A stretch of DNA of 34,297 nucleotides from Flavobacteriales bacterium (GTDB lineage Bacteria; Bacteroidota; Bacteroidia; Flavobacteriales_D; Crocinitomicaceae): NCBI GenBank assembly GCA_009885545.1, contig VFKM01000117.1, positions 1 through 34,297 of the forward strand, in the 5' to 3' direction. The first letter of the stretch is position 1. Every line of letters begins with the position of its first letter. This document shows positions 9,144-18,941 of this stretch, in pieces. Made by a program: the position numbers and the translations under genes. The notes under the pieces are model-generated. The model searched no databases. It saw nothing but the letters and a program-made list of their open reading frames with translations, and was not told the origin of the DNA.

Positions 9144-12020
9144 ATGAGCACGAAAGTAAAGAAGAAAAAAAGCCTATTAAGGAGAATTTTGAAGTGGACA
9201 GGATTTACATTCCTTTTCTTATTAATAATATTAATAATCACACCATTACTTTTTAAAGATCAAATCAAAGAATTAGTAATTGAAGAAGTAAATAAATCGT
9301 TGAATGCTAAATTATCATTAGGTGATTTTGATTTAACTTTCATCAGTACATTTCCAAATATGACGATCGAATTAAACGATGCTAAATTGGCTGGTATGGG
9401 GAAATTCAAGGGAGTTGAATTAGCAAATATCAAACAATTTGTCGCGCACGTAGATTTTTGGAGTGTTGTTTCAGGTGATCAAGTTGAAATAGATGAAATT
9501 CATTTAATTGAACCTTCATTTGATGTACGAGTGCTTAGTGATGGGCTGGCAAATTATGATATTGTGAAGCCAGATTCAGTTAAAACGCCTGAGCAAGTTT
9601 CAGAACCTTCAAATTTCAAGCTTTCTTTAAAAGAATATAGCATAACGAAGGCAAATGTGAATTATGACGACCAATCTTCGGATATGGCACTGAATATTAA
9701 AAACTTAGACCACGTTGGAACAGGAGATTTAACAGCGGACGTAATTGATTTTGAAACAACCACCAATATGGAAAAAATCACATTTGATATGGGCGGCGTT
9801 TCTTATCTAACAGACGTTAAGACAGATGTAATTGCCAACATATTAATGGAGTTTACTGAGAATTCTTCCAAATTTACTCTGAAAGACAATGAATTCAAAT
9901 TAAATGCTTTGACCTTTTCTATTGATGGTTTTTATGAAATGTTGGAAAATAAAGACAACATGGACTTGAAACTAAATGCCTCAAAAGCAACATTTAAAGA
10001 ATTTCTGTCTTTAATTCCAGCTTTCTACCATTCTGGATATGAAAACATGATTTCGAAAGGAAATTTAGAACTTGGAGGGGTGGTGAAAGGAATCATGGAT
10101 GACAAAAATATGCCTGCATGGGATTTCAAATTAAATATTGACAAAGCATCCATCAAATACCCAGATCTTCCTGGAACGATTAATAACATTTTAGTGAAAG
10201 CAGGTTCTAAATTCGCTGGTGGTGGAAACATGGACAAAATGACAATTGACGTAGATAAATTCCATGCAGACTTTGTTGGAAATACCATTGATGCCAATTT
10301 AAAAATGCGCAACCCAATGACTGATCCATTATTGATTTCAAAAATCCAAGCAAAAGTGGATTTGGCAACTTTGAAAAAAGTAATACCAATGGCCGAGGGT
10401 GAATCCTATACCGGAAAACTGAAAGCAGATGTAGATATTAATGGTAGAATGAGTGCTTTGGACAAAGGAGATTATGAAGCATTTAAAGCACTAGGAACAT
10501 TGGAGTTAAGAGATATGATCTATAAAACAAAAGATTTAAATGACGATGTAAACATTTCCGAAATGCTTTTCAGATTTTCACCACAAAATTTAAGTTTGGA
10601 AAAATTAATCGCCAAAGCAGGTAAATCTGATTTCCAAATGAATGGAAAAATTGACAACTACATGGGATACATGTTCCGTGACGAATTGTTAAAAGGAAAT
10701 TTCACTTTTAACAGTAACTATTTGGACATTGATCAATTGATGAATATCGTTCCTGTGGGCGAAACCACAACTGAGACTGCAAAAACTGAGGCAGCTCCCG
10801 CTTCTACAGAACCAACATTAATTCCTGATAATATTGACTTTTTATTGAACACCTCAATTAATACATTGCGTTACAATAAAATGGATATTAAAAACATGAA
10901 AGGCGAGGTTAAGATGAAGGAAGAAGTTGCTTCATTAAATAATTTAACTATGAATGCAATGGGAGGAATTATTGGTTTAGACGGAAGTTATGACACCAAA
11001 GATCACAGAAAACCAAAAATCAACTTTGCCTATTCTTTGAAGGAAATCGATATCAAACAGTTGGCGGATAATTTTCTAACAATTGAAAAACTCGCTCCAA
11101 TCGCTAAATTCTGTAAAGGGAAAATTAGTTCAGATTTCAAAATGAAATCAGATTTAACTTCTTCGATGGAACCAATTTATTCTTCACTAACAGGGTTAGG
11201 TGATTTTTCATCAAGTACCTTGACAATTTCCGGATTCAAACCATTAGAAAAAATGGGCGAAGCATTAAGCATGAATAAACTTTCGACTCAAACTGTGAAA
11301 GATGTCAAAGCTAAATTCCAATTTGCTGATGGAAAAATCAATGTGAAGCCTTTTGATGTCAACATGGGTAAAATTAAAACCAACATTTCTGGATTCACTT
11401 CTTTTGAGCAAGACATCGATTATGATATTAAGATGTTGATTCCGAAAGAAGAAATTCCAGCTGCAATGATTAAAACAGTTGAACAAGCAATCTCTAAAGT
11501 AAACAAATTAGCTCCGAAATTAAATTTAAGTGCTATACCAGACCAACTTCCTGTGAAAATTGGAATGGGAGGAACAGTTACGAATCCTAAGATCACTAAT
11601 AACTTTAAAGAAGCATTATTAGAAGCAACTGGAAACATGAAAGACCAGTTAATAAATAACATCAAAGAAACTGCAAAAGATACTGTTAAAGCTATCATTA
11701 ATGACAAAGTGAATGATGTGAAGGAAGATTTAAATGCCAAAAAACAAAAAATTCTTGACGATGCTCAAAAAGAGGCTGACAAAGTTAAAGCAACTGCACG
11801 AAAAGCAGCAAATGATGTTCGTTCTTCTGCTTCTAAAGAAGCAGATAATTTAATGAAAGAGGCTGGATCTAATCCTATTAAGAAAAAGGCTGCTGAAGTA
11901 GCTGGCAATAAATTGAAAAAAGAGGCCGAAGAAAAAGCGGTTCGAATAGAAAAAGAAGGCGATAAAAACGCCGATGCAATTATGGCAACTGCAAGAGAAA
12001 AAGCGGATAAGGTAAAATAA
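9144..12020 (+). CDS. AsmA family protein with long Ala/Lys/Glu-rich C-terminal tail
   Basis: 958 aa; N-terminal TM plus AsmA-type N-terminus (VIEEVNKSLNAKLSLGDFDLTFISTFPNMTIEL), repeated beta segments; charged helical tail of about 110 aa. Confidence 0.88.
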   Translation: MSTKVKKKKSLLRRILKWTGFTFLFLLIILIITPLLFKDQIKELVIEEVNKSLNAKLSLGDFDLTFISTFPNMTIELNDAKLAGMGKFKGVELANIKQFVAHVDFWSVVSGDQVEIDEIHLIEPSFDVRVLSDGLANYDIVKPDSVKTPEQVSEPSNFKLSLKEYSITKANVNYDDQSSDMALNIKNLDHVGTGDLTADVIDFETTTNMEKITFDMGGVSYLTDVKTDVIANILMEFTENSSKFTLKDNEFKLNALTFSIDGFYEMLENKDNMDLKLNASKATFKEFLSLIPAFYHSGYENMISKGNLELGGVVKGIMDDKNMPAWDFKLNIDKASIKYPDLPGTINNILVKAGSKFAGGGNMDKMTIDVDKFHADFVGNTIDANLKMRNPMTDPLLISKIQAKVDLATLKKVIPMAEGESYTGKLKADVDINGRMSALDKGDYEAFKALGTLELRDMIYKTKDLNDDVNISEMLFRFSPQNLSLEKLIAKAGKSDFQMNGKIDNYMGYMFRDELLKGNFTFNSNYLDIDQLMNIVPVGETTTETAKTEAAPASTEPTLIPDNIDFLLNTSINTLRYNKMDIKNMKGEVKMKEEVASLNNLTMNAMGGIIGLDGSYDTKDHRKPKINFAYSLKEIDIKQLADNFLTIEKLAPIAKFCKGKISSDFKMKSDLTSSMEPIYSSLTGLGDFSSSTLTISGFKPLEKMGEALSMNKLSTQTVKDVKAKFQFADGKINVKPFDVNMGKIKTNISGFTSFEQDIDYDIKMLIPKEEIPAAMIKTVEQAISKVNKLAPKLNLSAIPDQLPVKIGMGGTVTNPKITNNFKEALLEATGNMKDQLINNIKETAKDTVKAIINDKVNDVKEDLNAKKQKILDDAQKEADKVKATARKAANDVRSSASKEADNLMKEAGSNPIKKKAAEVAGNKLKKEAEEKAVRIEKEGDKNADAIMATAREKADKVK

Positions 12021-12059
12021 GTAGAAGATCAATCATTCTTAATATCTAGAATACTAATT

Positions 12060-12101
12060 CAATCGATGAAAGCGATTTTAAAATCGTTTTCATCGGATTG
12101 G
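12060..12101. terminator. Long near-perfect palindrome between convergent genes, possible bidirectional terminator
   Basis: CAATCGATGAAAGCGATTTTAAAATCGTTTTCATCGGATTG; arms pair with one G/T mismatch and one bulge; almost no loop. Confidence 0.55.
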
Positions 12102-12131
12102 AAATATAAGGTAAATGAGACACAATTAACC

Positions 12132-12992
12132 TCAATGCGTACTCGTCATATTCTCATTCACACAAATAATAAAATCTCCTTTTCCTAGATTCTCTTTGTC
12201 CAATTTTGAAATATTCGCTTGAGATACAGTTGAAATTGTCATGATCTTCGCTTCTGGTTGAGCTTGTTGAATGTACCAAATAATTCCTTGATGATAATCA
12301 GAATGATATGATCCGTTCAAGTGATAAACAATGTTTTCCGGTTTTTTATTAAGCATAATAAAATGTGACATTGTTGCGTCTTTAAATGCTTGCGCTTCCA
12401 TCAAGTGACTTCCTTCCATGTGTTCTTCCATTTCTTGCAGTGCCGAATATTGAGACAAAGCTGTATCGATTACAAAATTTAACGGAGTCATATACGCTTT
12501 GTCTAAATCAGATAGTGAATCCAATGCTGGTCTACCGTTTTTAAACAAAATTGAAGCATATCTTCTTGGAACATTAGATGCCAAACAAAACAATTTATTT
12601 TCTTTTGCGAACATTACTAATGGTTGATAATCCGTTTTATAATTTGGCCATAACCTGCAAGAATCTTTGAAAAACTTATCACTGACAATTCCTTGCATAT
12701 AGTCATTCATCAACATTTGTTGATCTTGTTCAAACATCTCAAATCCAACTTGTAATTTTGTTCCATGTTGCGTGTGCAAAGCCTTCAACATTTCTAATTC
12801 CAACCAATGAGAAATAGGATTATCATGATATTCGCCAAAGAAAACATACTCTTGAGCTAATGCACATTTTTGCATCTTTTTATAACTCACCTTTTTTCCT
12901 TTTGAATTATAAATAATATAAGCTCTATCATTTTGAGCAGTTAAATTCAATGAGCAAGTATAAAGAAGTGCGATTGTAACTAGTAGTTTCAT
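12132..12992 (-). CDS. ChaN-like lipoprotein/heme-regulated family protein
   Basis: 286 aa; secreted; 'YVFFGEYHDNPISHWLELEML' and 'VGFEMFEQDQQ' typical of ChaN family. Confidence 0.82.
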   Translation of the reverse strand: MKLLVTIALLYTCSLNLTAQNDRAYIIYNSKGKKVSYKKMQKCALAQEYVFFGEYHDNPISHWLELEMLKALHTQHGTKLQVGFEMFEQDQQMLMNDYMQGIVSDKFFKDSCRLWPNYKTDYQPLVMFAKENKLFCLASNVPRRYASILFKNGRPALDSLSDLDKAYMTPLNFVIDTALSQYSALQEMEEHMEGSHLMEAQAFKDATMSHFIMLNKKPENIVYHLNGSYHSDYHQGIIWYIQQAQPEAKIMTISTVSQANISKLDKENLGKGDFIICVNENMTSTH

Positions 12993-13051
12993 TTTCTGTG
13001 GTTTTGTATGATGTGTTTCACAATAGTATTAAAATTAAGGATAAAAATCCC

Positions 13052-13059
13052 TAATTTTG
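13052..13059 (+). promoter_or_regulatory. Bacteroidetes -7 element (TAnnTTTG) for the LtaS-like gene
   Basis: TAATTTTG, 10 nt upstream of ATG at 13070. Confidence 0.5.
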
Positions 13060-13069
13060 GACAGAATCT

Positions 13070-14956
13070 ATGAAAAAAGAAAAATCTATCTTATCAAGTT
13101 TTAAAATTCTATTGATGCGGTTAGGTATCGTTCTCCTAATGATGACGATCACAAGAGTGCTCTTTCTTTTTTTTAATTTTGATAGTTTCACTAATCTCGG
13201 TTTCAATGAATTCATTGTAGCTTTTTGGTTTGATTGTATTACAATTTCGCTTTACTTTCTCCCTTTTATTGTAATTCACTCTATTCCAGTTTCAAAAAAT
13301 ATTTTTCGAATCAAGGAGTTAATTTTGATAATTTATTTTCATTCCATCAACACTTTGATGATTGCCTTGAATTTAATGGACATAGAGTATTTCAAGTTCA
13401 CAAGTAAGCGATCAACCTTCGATTTGTTCGCTATTTTAGGTGCAGGAAATGATTTCTCACAACTTGTGACAACATTTATTAAGGACTTTTGGTTGATTAT
13501 TATTTTTCTCGTTATTCTTGTTGGATTCTCTGAATTACTCTACCGAAAAACAAAACAAGTTTACCAAGCCTATAAAACTATTTGGCGACCATTGGCTTTT
13601 AATTTTTTGATTGTTTTGCCTGTGTTGATCGTAGTTGGCCGAGGTGGATTTCAATTAAAACCAGTTGGAATCATAGAGGTTTCACAATACAGTAATCCTG
13701 AAAATTCAGCGCTCGTTTTAAACACTCCTTTTACGATGTTGAAATCCTATGGCAAGGAACGACTAGAGATTAAGAATTACTATACAGAAAAGGAAGAGTT
13801 GGCCATTTTCAATCCAGTTCAAGTGAGTCAACCTCAACATATTTTACCAGATGGTACAAATGTGATGATTATCATGTTGGAAAGTTTTGGAAATGAATTC
13901 GTTGGTTCATTTAGCGGAGAAACATCATTTACTCCATTTTTTGATTCATTAATTGGGCAATCCCTTACTTTTGAACATGGTATTGCCAACGGTAAAAAAT
14001 CAATTGAAGCTGTTCCTTCAATACTCGCTTCTATCCCAAGTTTAATGGATAACCCTTATATTTCTTCTCCTTACGGAAACAACAAAATTGAATCTTTGGC
14101 TTCTATTTTAAAGAAGAAAGGATATGAATCTGGTTTTTATCATGGTGCAACAAATGGTTCAATGCGTTTCGATGGTTTCGCTGCTCTTGCTGGATTTGAC
14201 CATTATTTCGGAAGAAAAGAATACAATAATGACAAGCATTTTGATAAAACGTGGGGTATTTTGGATGAGTTTTTCAATCCATGGACAGCTAAACAATTGA
14301 CGAAATTAAAAGAACCATTTTTCGGGACATTATTCACGTTGTCTTCACATCATCCCTATTACATTCCACCAAATTGGAGAAAGATTGTCAAACAAGGGAA
14401 ACAGCCCATGTGTGCTTCCATTAATTATGCTGATATATCCTTGAGGAAATTTTTTGAAGAGGCTAAAAAACAACCTTGGTACAATAATACACTCTTTATT
14501 CTTGTTGCAGATCACACACCATCAACAATCGATAAATTATATGGTCAACGTCGCTTTATGTATCAGATTCCGATTGTATTTTTCCATCCTAAAAAACTGT
14601 TGCCCATTAAAAAAGAACCAATAATTTTTCAACAATTGGATATTTTACCGACTGTTTTAGACCTTTTAAACATCAAAACAAAATTCTATTCTTACGGACA
14701 ATCATACTACAAAAAGACTGACAGAGAAGCGATTACATATATTGAAGGCTCATGTTTTTACTTCAAAGGTCATCATATGTATACTTTTGCCAATGAAAAG
14801 GCACGAAATTTGTATGATTTCACTTTTCGAAAAGAATTAACAAATGATTCACTTTCCTATTACAATAGTGAAAAGAAAGTAGTTGAAAAACGCGTAAAAG
14901 CAATAATTCAACGTTATAATCGTGACTTAATTCATAATAAAACTGTAGTTGAATGA
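13070..14956 (+). CDS. LTA synthase family (phosphoglycerol transferase/sulfatase superfamily) membrane protein
   Basis: 628 aa; about 5 N-terminal TM helices; MIIMLESFG, NGKKSIEAVPSILASIPS, TLSSHHPYYIP, LVADHTPST, FQQLDILPTVLDLL. Confidence 0.9.
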   Translation: MKKEKSILSSFKILLMRLGIVLLMMTITRVLFLFFNFDSFTNLGFNEFIVAFWFDCITISLYFLPFIVIHSIPVSKNIFRIKELILIIYFHSINTLMIALNLMDIEYFKFTSKRSTFDLFAILGAGNDFSQLVTTFIKDFWLIIIFLVILVGFSELLYRKTKQVYQAYKTIWRPLAFNFLIVLPVLIVVGRGGFQLKPVGIIEVSQYSNPENSALVLNTPFTMLKSYGKERLEIKNYYTEKEELAIFNPVQVSQPQHILPDGTNVMIIMLESFGNEFVGSFSGETSFTPFFDSLIGQSLTFEHGIANGKKSIEAVPSILASIPSLMDNPYISSPYGNNKIESLASILKKKGYESGFYHGATNGSMRFDGFAALAGFDHYFGRKEYNNDKHFDKTWGILDEFFNPWTAKQLTKLKEPFFGTLFTLSSHHPYYIPPNWRKIVKQGKQPMCASINYADISLRKFFEEAKKQPWYNNTLFILVADHTPSTIDKLYGQRRFMYQIPIVFFHPKKLLPIKKEPIIFQQLDILPTVLDLLNIKTKFYSYGQSYYKKTDREAITYIEGSCFYFKGHHMYTFANEKARNLYDFTFRKELTNDSLSYYNSEKKVVEKRVKAIIQRYNRDLIHNKTVVE

Positions 14957-15831
14957 AACAAAGAATCCGATTTATTATCAACCCCATTTCCGGAGTAGGG
15001 AAAAAAGGTGATTTGCCTCAAATTATTGAAGACAACTTGGATCACTCTAAATTCGATTACGATATTGCAATCACAGAATACGCCAAGCACGCTAAAAAAA
15101 TTGCTTACGAGGCTTCTTTAGAAGGAATCGACATCGTTTGCGCAGTTGGTGGTGATGGTTCTGTTCACGAGGTTGGAACAGCTTTGATTGGAACACAAAC
15201 AAAAATAGCAATCTTGCCTTGTGGTTCTGGAAATGGACTTGCGAGACATTTGAATATCCCAATGAACATCCCAAAAGCAATTGAGTGCATTAATAATGAT
15301 TCATCTATACGAATGGACACTGTTTTAGTGAATGACAAACCTTTTCTAGGAATAGGTGGTTATGGTTTTGATGCTATAATTGCGAAGAAATTTGACAATT
15401 ATCACAAAAGAGGATTTTGGAGTTATGTGAAATTGGTAATTCGGGAATTTGCAAAATACAATCCAATAAATGTTTCTGTTGACCTAAATGGGGAAATTAA
15501 AACAATGCCTGTAGTTTTATGTACAATAGCTAATTCTTCTGAATTTGGAAATGGATTTGTTGTATCACCGAACTCAAGTGTAACGGATGGAAAAATTGAA
15601 TTGTGCATTTTAAAGCCATTTTCTTTTTGGCTAGCTCCTAGTGTCGTTTATCGTTTTTTCAAAAGAACAGTGCATAAATCGAAATACTCGGAAGTTATTT
15701 CTTTTGAAAAAGCACGAATTACCTTATCTCAAAATATCGCACATTACGATGGGGAACCATTTGATGTGAGAAATGTATTGAATATTCAAGTAGTTCCAAG
15801 TAGCCTGAACATATTAATTGGAAAAAAATAA
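14953..15831 (+). CDS. Diacylglycerol/lipid kinase family protein (DagK catalytic, YegS/BmrU type)
   Basis: IRFIINPISGVGKKGDLPQII, VGGDGSVHEVGTALIG, LPCGSGNGLARHLNIP; ATGA overlap with upstream gene. Confidence 0.93.
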   Translation: MKQRIRFIINPISGVGKKGDLPQIIEDNLDHSKFDYDIAITEYAKHAKKIAYEASLEGIDIVCAVGGDGSVHEVGTALIGTQTKIAILPCGSGNGLARHLNIPMNIPKAIECINNDSSIRMDTVLVNDKPFLGIGGYGFDAIIAKKFDNYHKRGFWSYVKLVIREFAKYNPINVSVDLNGEIKTMPVVLCTIANSSEFGNGFVVSPNSSVTDGKIELCILKPFSFWLAPSVVYRFFKRTVHKSKYSEVISFEKARITLSQNIAHYDGEPFDVRNVLNIQVVPSSLNILIGKK

Positions 15832-15836
15832 AACAC

Positions 15837-16292
15837 ATGAAATTTATTGAAATTGATATTTCTGAAATTATTCCAAAATTGGATAAATTAACTTCAGAAA
15901 CAATGCCAGTTTGGGGCGATATGTCGTCACAAAGAATGGTTGAACATTTAACTGACACTATAAAAATTGCTTCTGGGAAGGTGAAATTTCCACTGGAAAT
16001 ACCCGAAGATAAAATTGAAAAAATGCAGATGTTTCTTGATTCAGACAAACCAATGGCAAGAGGGATTGTTGTTCCATTTGCGAAGAAGAACGAAGAATTA
16101 AGAAATGAGGAAATTGAATTAGCCATCGATGAATTTTTACTTGAATGGCTAGATTTTGATGAGCATTATGCTCAAGACGAGAACAGAACTGAATTACACC
16201 CTTATTATGGTCAATTAAATTATACTCAATGGTGCCGTTTGCATTCAAAGCATTTGACCCATCATTTCGAGCAATTTGGAATATTAGATTAA
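15837..16292 (+). CDS. DUF1569-like/DinB-fold hypothetical protein
   Basis: 151 aa; 'MVEHLTDTIKIASGK' and 'LHSKHLTHHFEQFGI'. Confidence 0.6.
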   Translation: MKFIEIDISEIIPKLDKLTSETMPVWGDMSSQRMVEHLTDTIKIASGKVKFPLEIPEDKIEKMQMFLDSDKPMARGIVVPFAKKNEELRNEEIELAIDEFLLEWLDFDEHYAQDENRTELHPYYGQLNYTQWCRLHSKHLTHHFEQFGILD

Positions 16293-16316
16293 TTTTAATT
16301 ATAACTTTTCTTTCAT

Positions 16317-16354
16317 AAAAACGCCCAAACAGTAAAAACTATTTGGGCGTTTTT
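16317..16354. terminator. Bidirectional rho-independent terminator
   Basis: AAAAACGCCCAAA (16317-16329) pairs perfectly with TTTGGGCGTTTTT (16342-16354); lies between convergent genes. Confidence 0.92.
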
Positions 16355-16369
16355 GGTATAAATTCTTTT

Positions 16370-16600
16370 TTATTCTTTTGTTCTAATTTCTTTTACCGGA
16401 ACAACTTCTTTTTTAGCCGATTTTGATGGTCGAACTTTTGATTTAGATTTAGTACTTTGCAACCCAGCTCCTTTAACCGGTTCTTGTTTTGATGCAGATT
16501 GTTTAATAGGAACAGTGTTTGGTTTCGATTCTTGCGCCAAACCAGAAAAAGAAATTAATACTACTGTTGCGCACGCTAAGATTTTAGATATTGCTTTCAT
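16370..16600 (-). CDS. Small secreted Lys/Ser-rich hypothetical protein
   Basis: 76 aa; signal peptide MKAISKILACATVVLISFSGLAQ then low-complexity basic tail. Confidence 0.6.
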   Translation of the reverse strand: MKAISKILACATVVLISFSGLAQESKPNTVPIKQSASKQEPVKGAGLQSTKSKSKVRPSKSAKKEVVPVKEIRTKE

Positions 16601-16666
16601 GATTTTTTACTTTTAAATTTACGAAAAAAATAGTGCAATAGATATGCCAATAATTTTACAAAATAA

Positions 16667-16822
16667 ATGATACTTCTTTACTCCTTTATTTCGGGGCTTA
16701 TTCTAAGTACTTTTAATTACATTTACTTCAGAAGACAAGGATTTACAGGAATCAATGTGTTTCTAATGGGCATTTTTGCCTTTTCTGCATTATCATATAT
16801 GTTTTTGAAATTCTTTACCTAG
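16667..16822 (+). CDS. Putative 51-aa membrane microprotein (below the ORF-track size cutoff)
   Basis: ATG...TAG encoding MILLYSFISGLILSTFNYIYFRRQGFTGINVFLMGIFAFSALSYMFLKFFT; two hydrophobic helices; 32 nt upstream of the next ORF. Confidence 0.5.
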   Translation: MILLYSFISGLILSTFNYIYFRRQGFTGINVFLMGIFAFSALSYMFLKFFT

Positions 16823-16854
16823 TCGCTTTTTATTATATTCGTGTTACAAATTAA

Positions 16855-17589
16855 ATGAAAGCACTTCAACTTCATATAAATGCAATTTCTTTTATGTTCA
16901 TAGAACTAGGAAAAGGAAAATATTTACTTTTTTTTGTTCCTGGATTTGTTTTAGCACTCATATTTTGGCAAGTTTTTCTTTTCACTGAAACCGCTGAAGA
17001 CACATTTTTAGTTGTTGAGAATATCCCTTTAATAGGTTCCTATATAGGCACTGGTGTCAAAGGAACATTTAATTTTATTCAATTTATAATAGATCAACTA
17101 TTTATCTTTTTCATATTAACAGTTCTATCCCCATTCAACACAATATTATCAGAAAAAATAGACTCAGCTTTAACTGGTAAAAAATACGTTTTTGATTTGG
17201 TGCAAGTTATATTAGACTTAATTAGAATGATTTTCGTGGTCTTAATTGCGCTTCTTTTAGAAATGTTTACTTTTTTAATCTATTGGGTTTTATCTGGAAT
17301 ATTAAATTTAGATTTCCTAGATCCCTTGGCCTATTTTATAATAGCTGCATTCTTTTACGGTTTTTCATTTTACGATTACAGTTTAGAACGTAATAAAAAG
17401 GGAATTTATGAAAGTTTACAATTTGCATTTTCAAATAAATTACTCGTCGTAATGAGTGGAAGTTTGTTTTTGATAATATATGAAGTACCCATTGTAGGAG
17501 TAATAATTGCCCCAGTAATTTCAACAATGATCACAACATTTGTTTATTTAAAGAATCAAGAAAATAATTTGAAGTTAAACTTAAAATGA
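16855..17589 (+). CDS. EI24/CysZ-like integral membrane protein
   Basis: 244 aa, multiple TM helices; 'LSPFNTILSEKIDSALTGKKY' and 'FFYGFSFYDYSLERNKKG' consistent with EI24 family. Confidence 0.7.
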   Translation: MKALQLHINAISFMFIELGKGKYLLFFVPGFVLALIFWQVFLFTETAEDTFLVVENIPLIGSYIGTGVKGTFNFIQFIIDQLFIFFILTVLSPFNTILSEKIDSALTGKKYVFDLVQVILDLIRMIFVVLIALLLEMFTFLIYWVLSGILNLDFLDPLAYFIIAAFFYGFSFYDYSLERNKKGIYESLQFAFSNKLLVVMSGSLFLIIYEVPIVGVIIAPVISTMITTFVYLKNQENNLKLNLK

Positions 17590-18941
17590 TACAGCTGAAA
17601 AAAGATTTCAAATCAAGTTCATTAACAGAATGGATTGAGCAATTGAAAAAAGAATTGAAAGGTGATGATTTTAATAAACTCCTTCGTGAAGATGAATTGG
17701 AAGAATTGACACACCCTACTTTTAGTCACCAAGAAAGTAAATCTGGATCAATTGAAATACCTGGGAGCTTTCCTTTTACAAGAGGATATAAGTCGAAAAA
17801 CAACAATTGGAACAACGGTTATTTATTAAAAGTAACTGACGAAAAAGCTGCAAATTCAAAAGCGTTGGACGTTTTATTAAAAGGATGTGATTCACTGGTT
17901 TTTGATTTTCAAAATAAAACTGAAATAAATTGGCAAATGCTATTAAACGAAATAGAATTGGAATTTATTCAATCAGAATTTCGTTTTACAGTTATCCAAC
18001 AATTTACCAGCCTAAAAAATCATTTTAAGAACAATTTACCTTCTTCGATTAAATTTTCCTTTGATTTTCTAACACTAGATAATTCTGATCAATTATTAGA
18101 TACTATTTCAGAAGAAATGAAAGCGACTCATCGTCCATTTTGTTTTGTCGATGGTTTTTCAATTCAACAATGCGGCGCAACAACCTGGCAGGAAGTTGCA
18201 TTCATGTTGACTACCGGGCATCATTATCTTTACTCTTTAATTAAGAATGGATATACAGTGAATGAGGCTGTAGAAAGTATTCATTTTTCAACAGGAATTG
18301 GAGCAAATTATTTTTATGAAATAGCTAAAATAAGAGCTTTTAGAAAAGGTTGGGCTGCGATAATCAATCAATATGACCCAAAAAATTTAAGCACTGATAA
18401 ATGTTCAATTACAGGTATTGTGGGACTTATGAATAAATCATTATTAGATCCACACACCAATTTATTAAGACAAACAACTGAAGTTATGTCTGCAGTTTCA
18501 GCTGGGATTGAAACGATCGTTGTTTTACCCTATGATTCTCAATCAACGAAAGGCACAAGTATTCTTGCAGAAAGAATGGCGCTAAATATTTCATTGATAT
18601 TAAAAGAAGAAAGCTATTTTAATGCGGTAATAGATCCATTGGGAGGAAGCTATTCTTTAGAAGATCTAACCACTCAAATTGGAGAAAAGAGCTGGGCACT
18701 CTTCCAAAATCTTGAGAAATCAGAAGGAATTTTTTCTTTAGAAACGTTAACTGATTTGAAATCACAAATTAGTCTTAAAGCTGAAATTAGAAAAAATCAA
18801 GTATTGAACAATCAAAAAACTATTATTGGAATTAATAAATTCATCAATCCTAACACCGAAAACAATTATTTCGTCAATCAAAATGACTATTTAGGAATGT
18901 CGAAAATTAATTTTGAATCTGATTTAAAACAAGTGAAATGA
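17586..18941 (+). CDS. mutA: Methylmalonyl-CoA mutase, small (beta) subunit
   Basis: 451 aa mutase fold lacking a B12-binding domain; '[11 protein letters not shown]'-like segment [18 protein letters not shown] overlaps on both sides. Confidence 0.9.
   Translation: MIQLKKDFKSSSLTEWIEQLKKELKGDDFNKLLREDELEELTHPTFSHQESKSGSIEIPGSFPFTRGYKSKNNNWNNGYLLKVTDEKAANSKALDVLLKGCDSLVFDFQNKTEINWQMLLNEIELEFIQSEFRFTVIQQFTSLKNHFKNNLPSSIKFSFDFLTLDNSDQLLDTISEEMKATHRPFCFVDGFSIQQCGATTWQEVAFMLTTGHHYLYSLIKNGYTVNEAVESIHFSTGIGANYFYEIAKIRAFRKGWAAIINQYDPKNLSTDKCSITGIVGLMNKSLLDPHTNLLRQTTEVMSAVSAGIETIVVLPYDSQSTKGTSILAERMALNISLILKEESYFNAVIDPLGGSYSLEDLTTQIGEKSWALFQNLEKSEGIFSLETLTDLKSQISLKAEIRKNQVLNNQKTIIGINKFINPNTENNYFVNQNDYLGMSKINFESDLKQVK

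Noticed and set aside
11420-12032. Minus-strand ORFs (11420-11740, 11850-12032) in the AsmA tail
   Set aside because: Antisense to a charged Lys/Ala/Glu-rich coding segment, which yields hydrophobic/Phe-Ser shadow translations; not credible membrane proteins.
15958-16248. Minus-strand ORFs opposite 15837-16292
   Set aside because: Opposite a coherent operonic gene, with no start signals or recognisable motifs.
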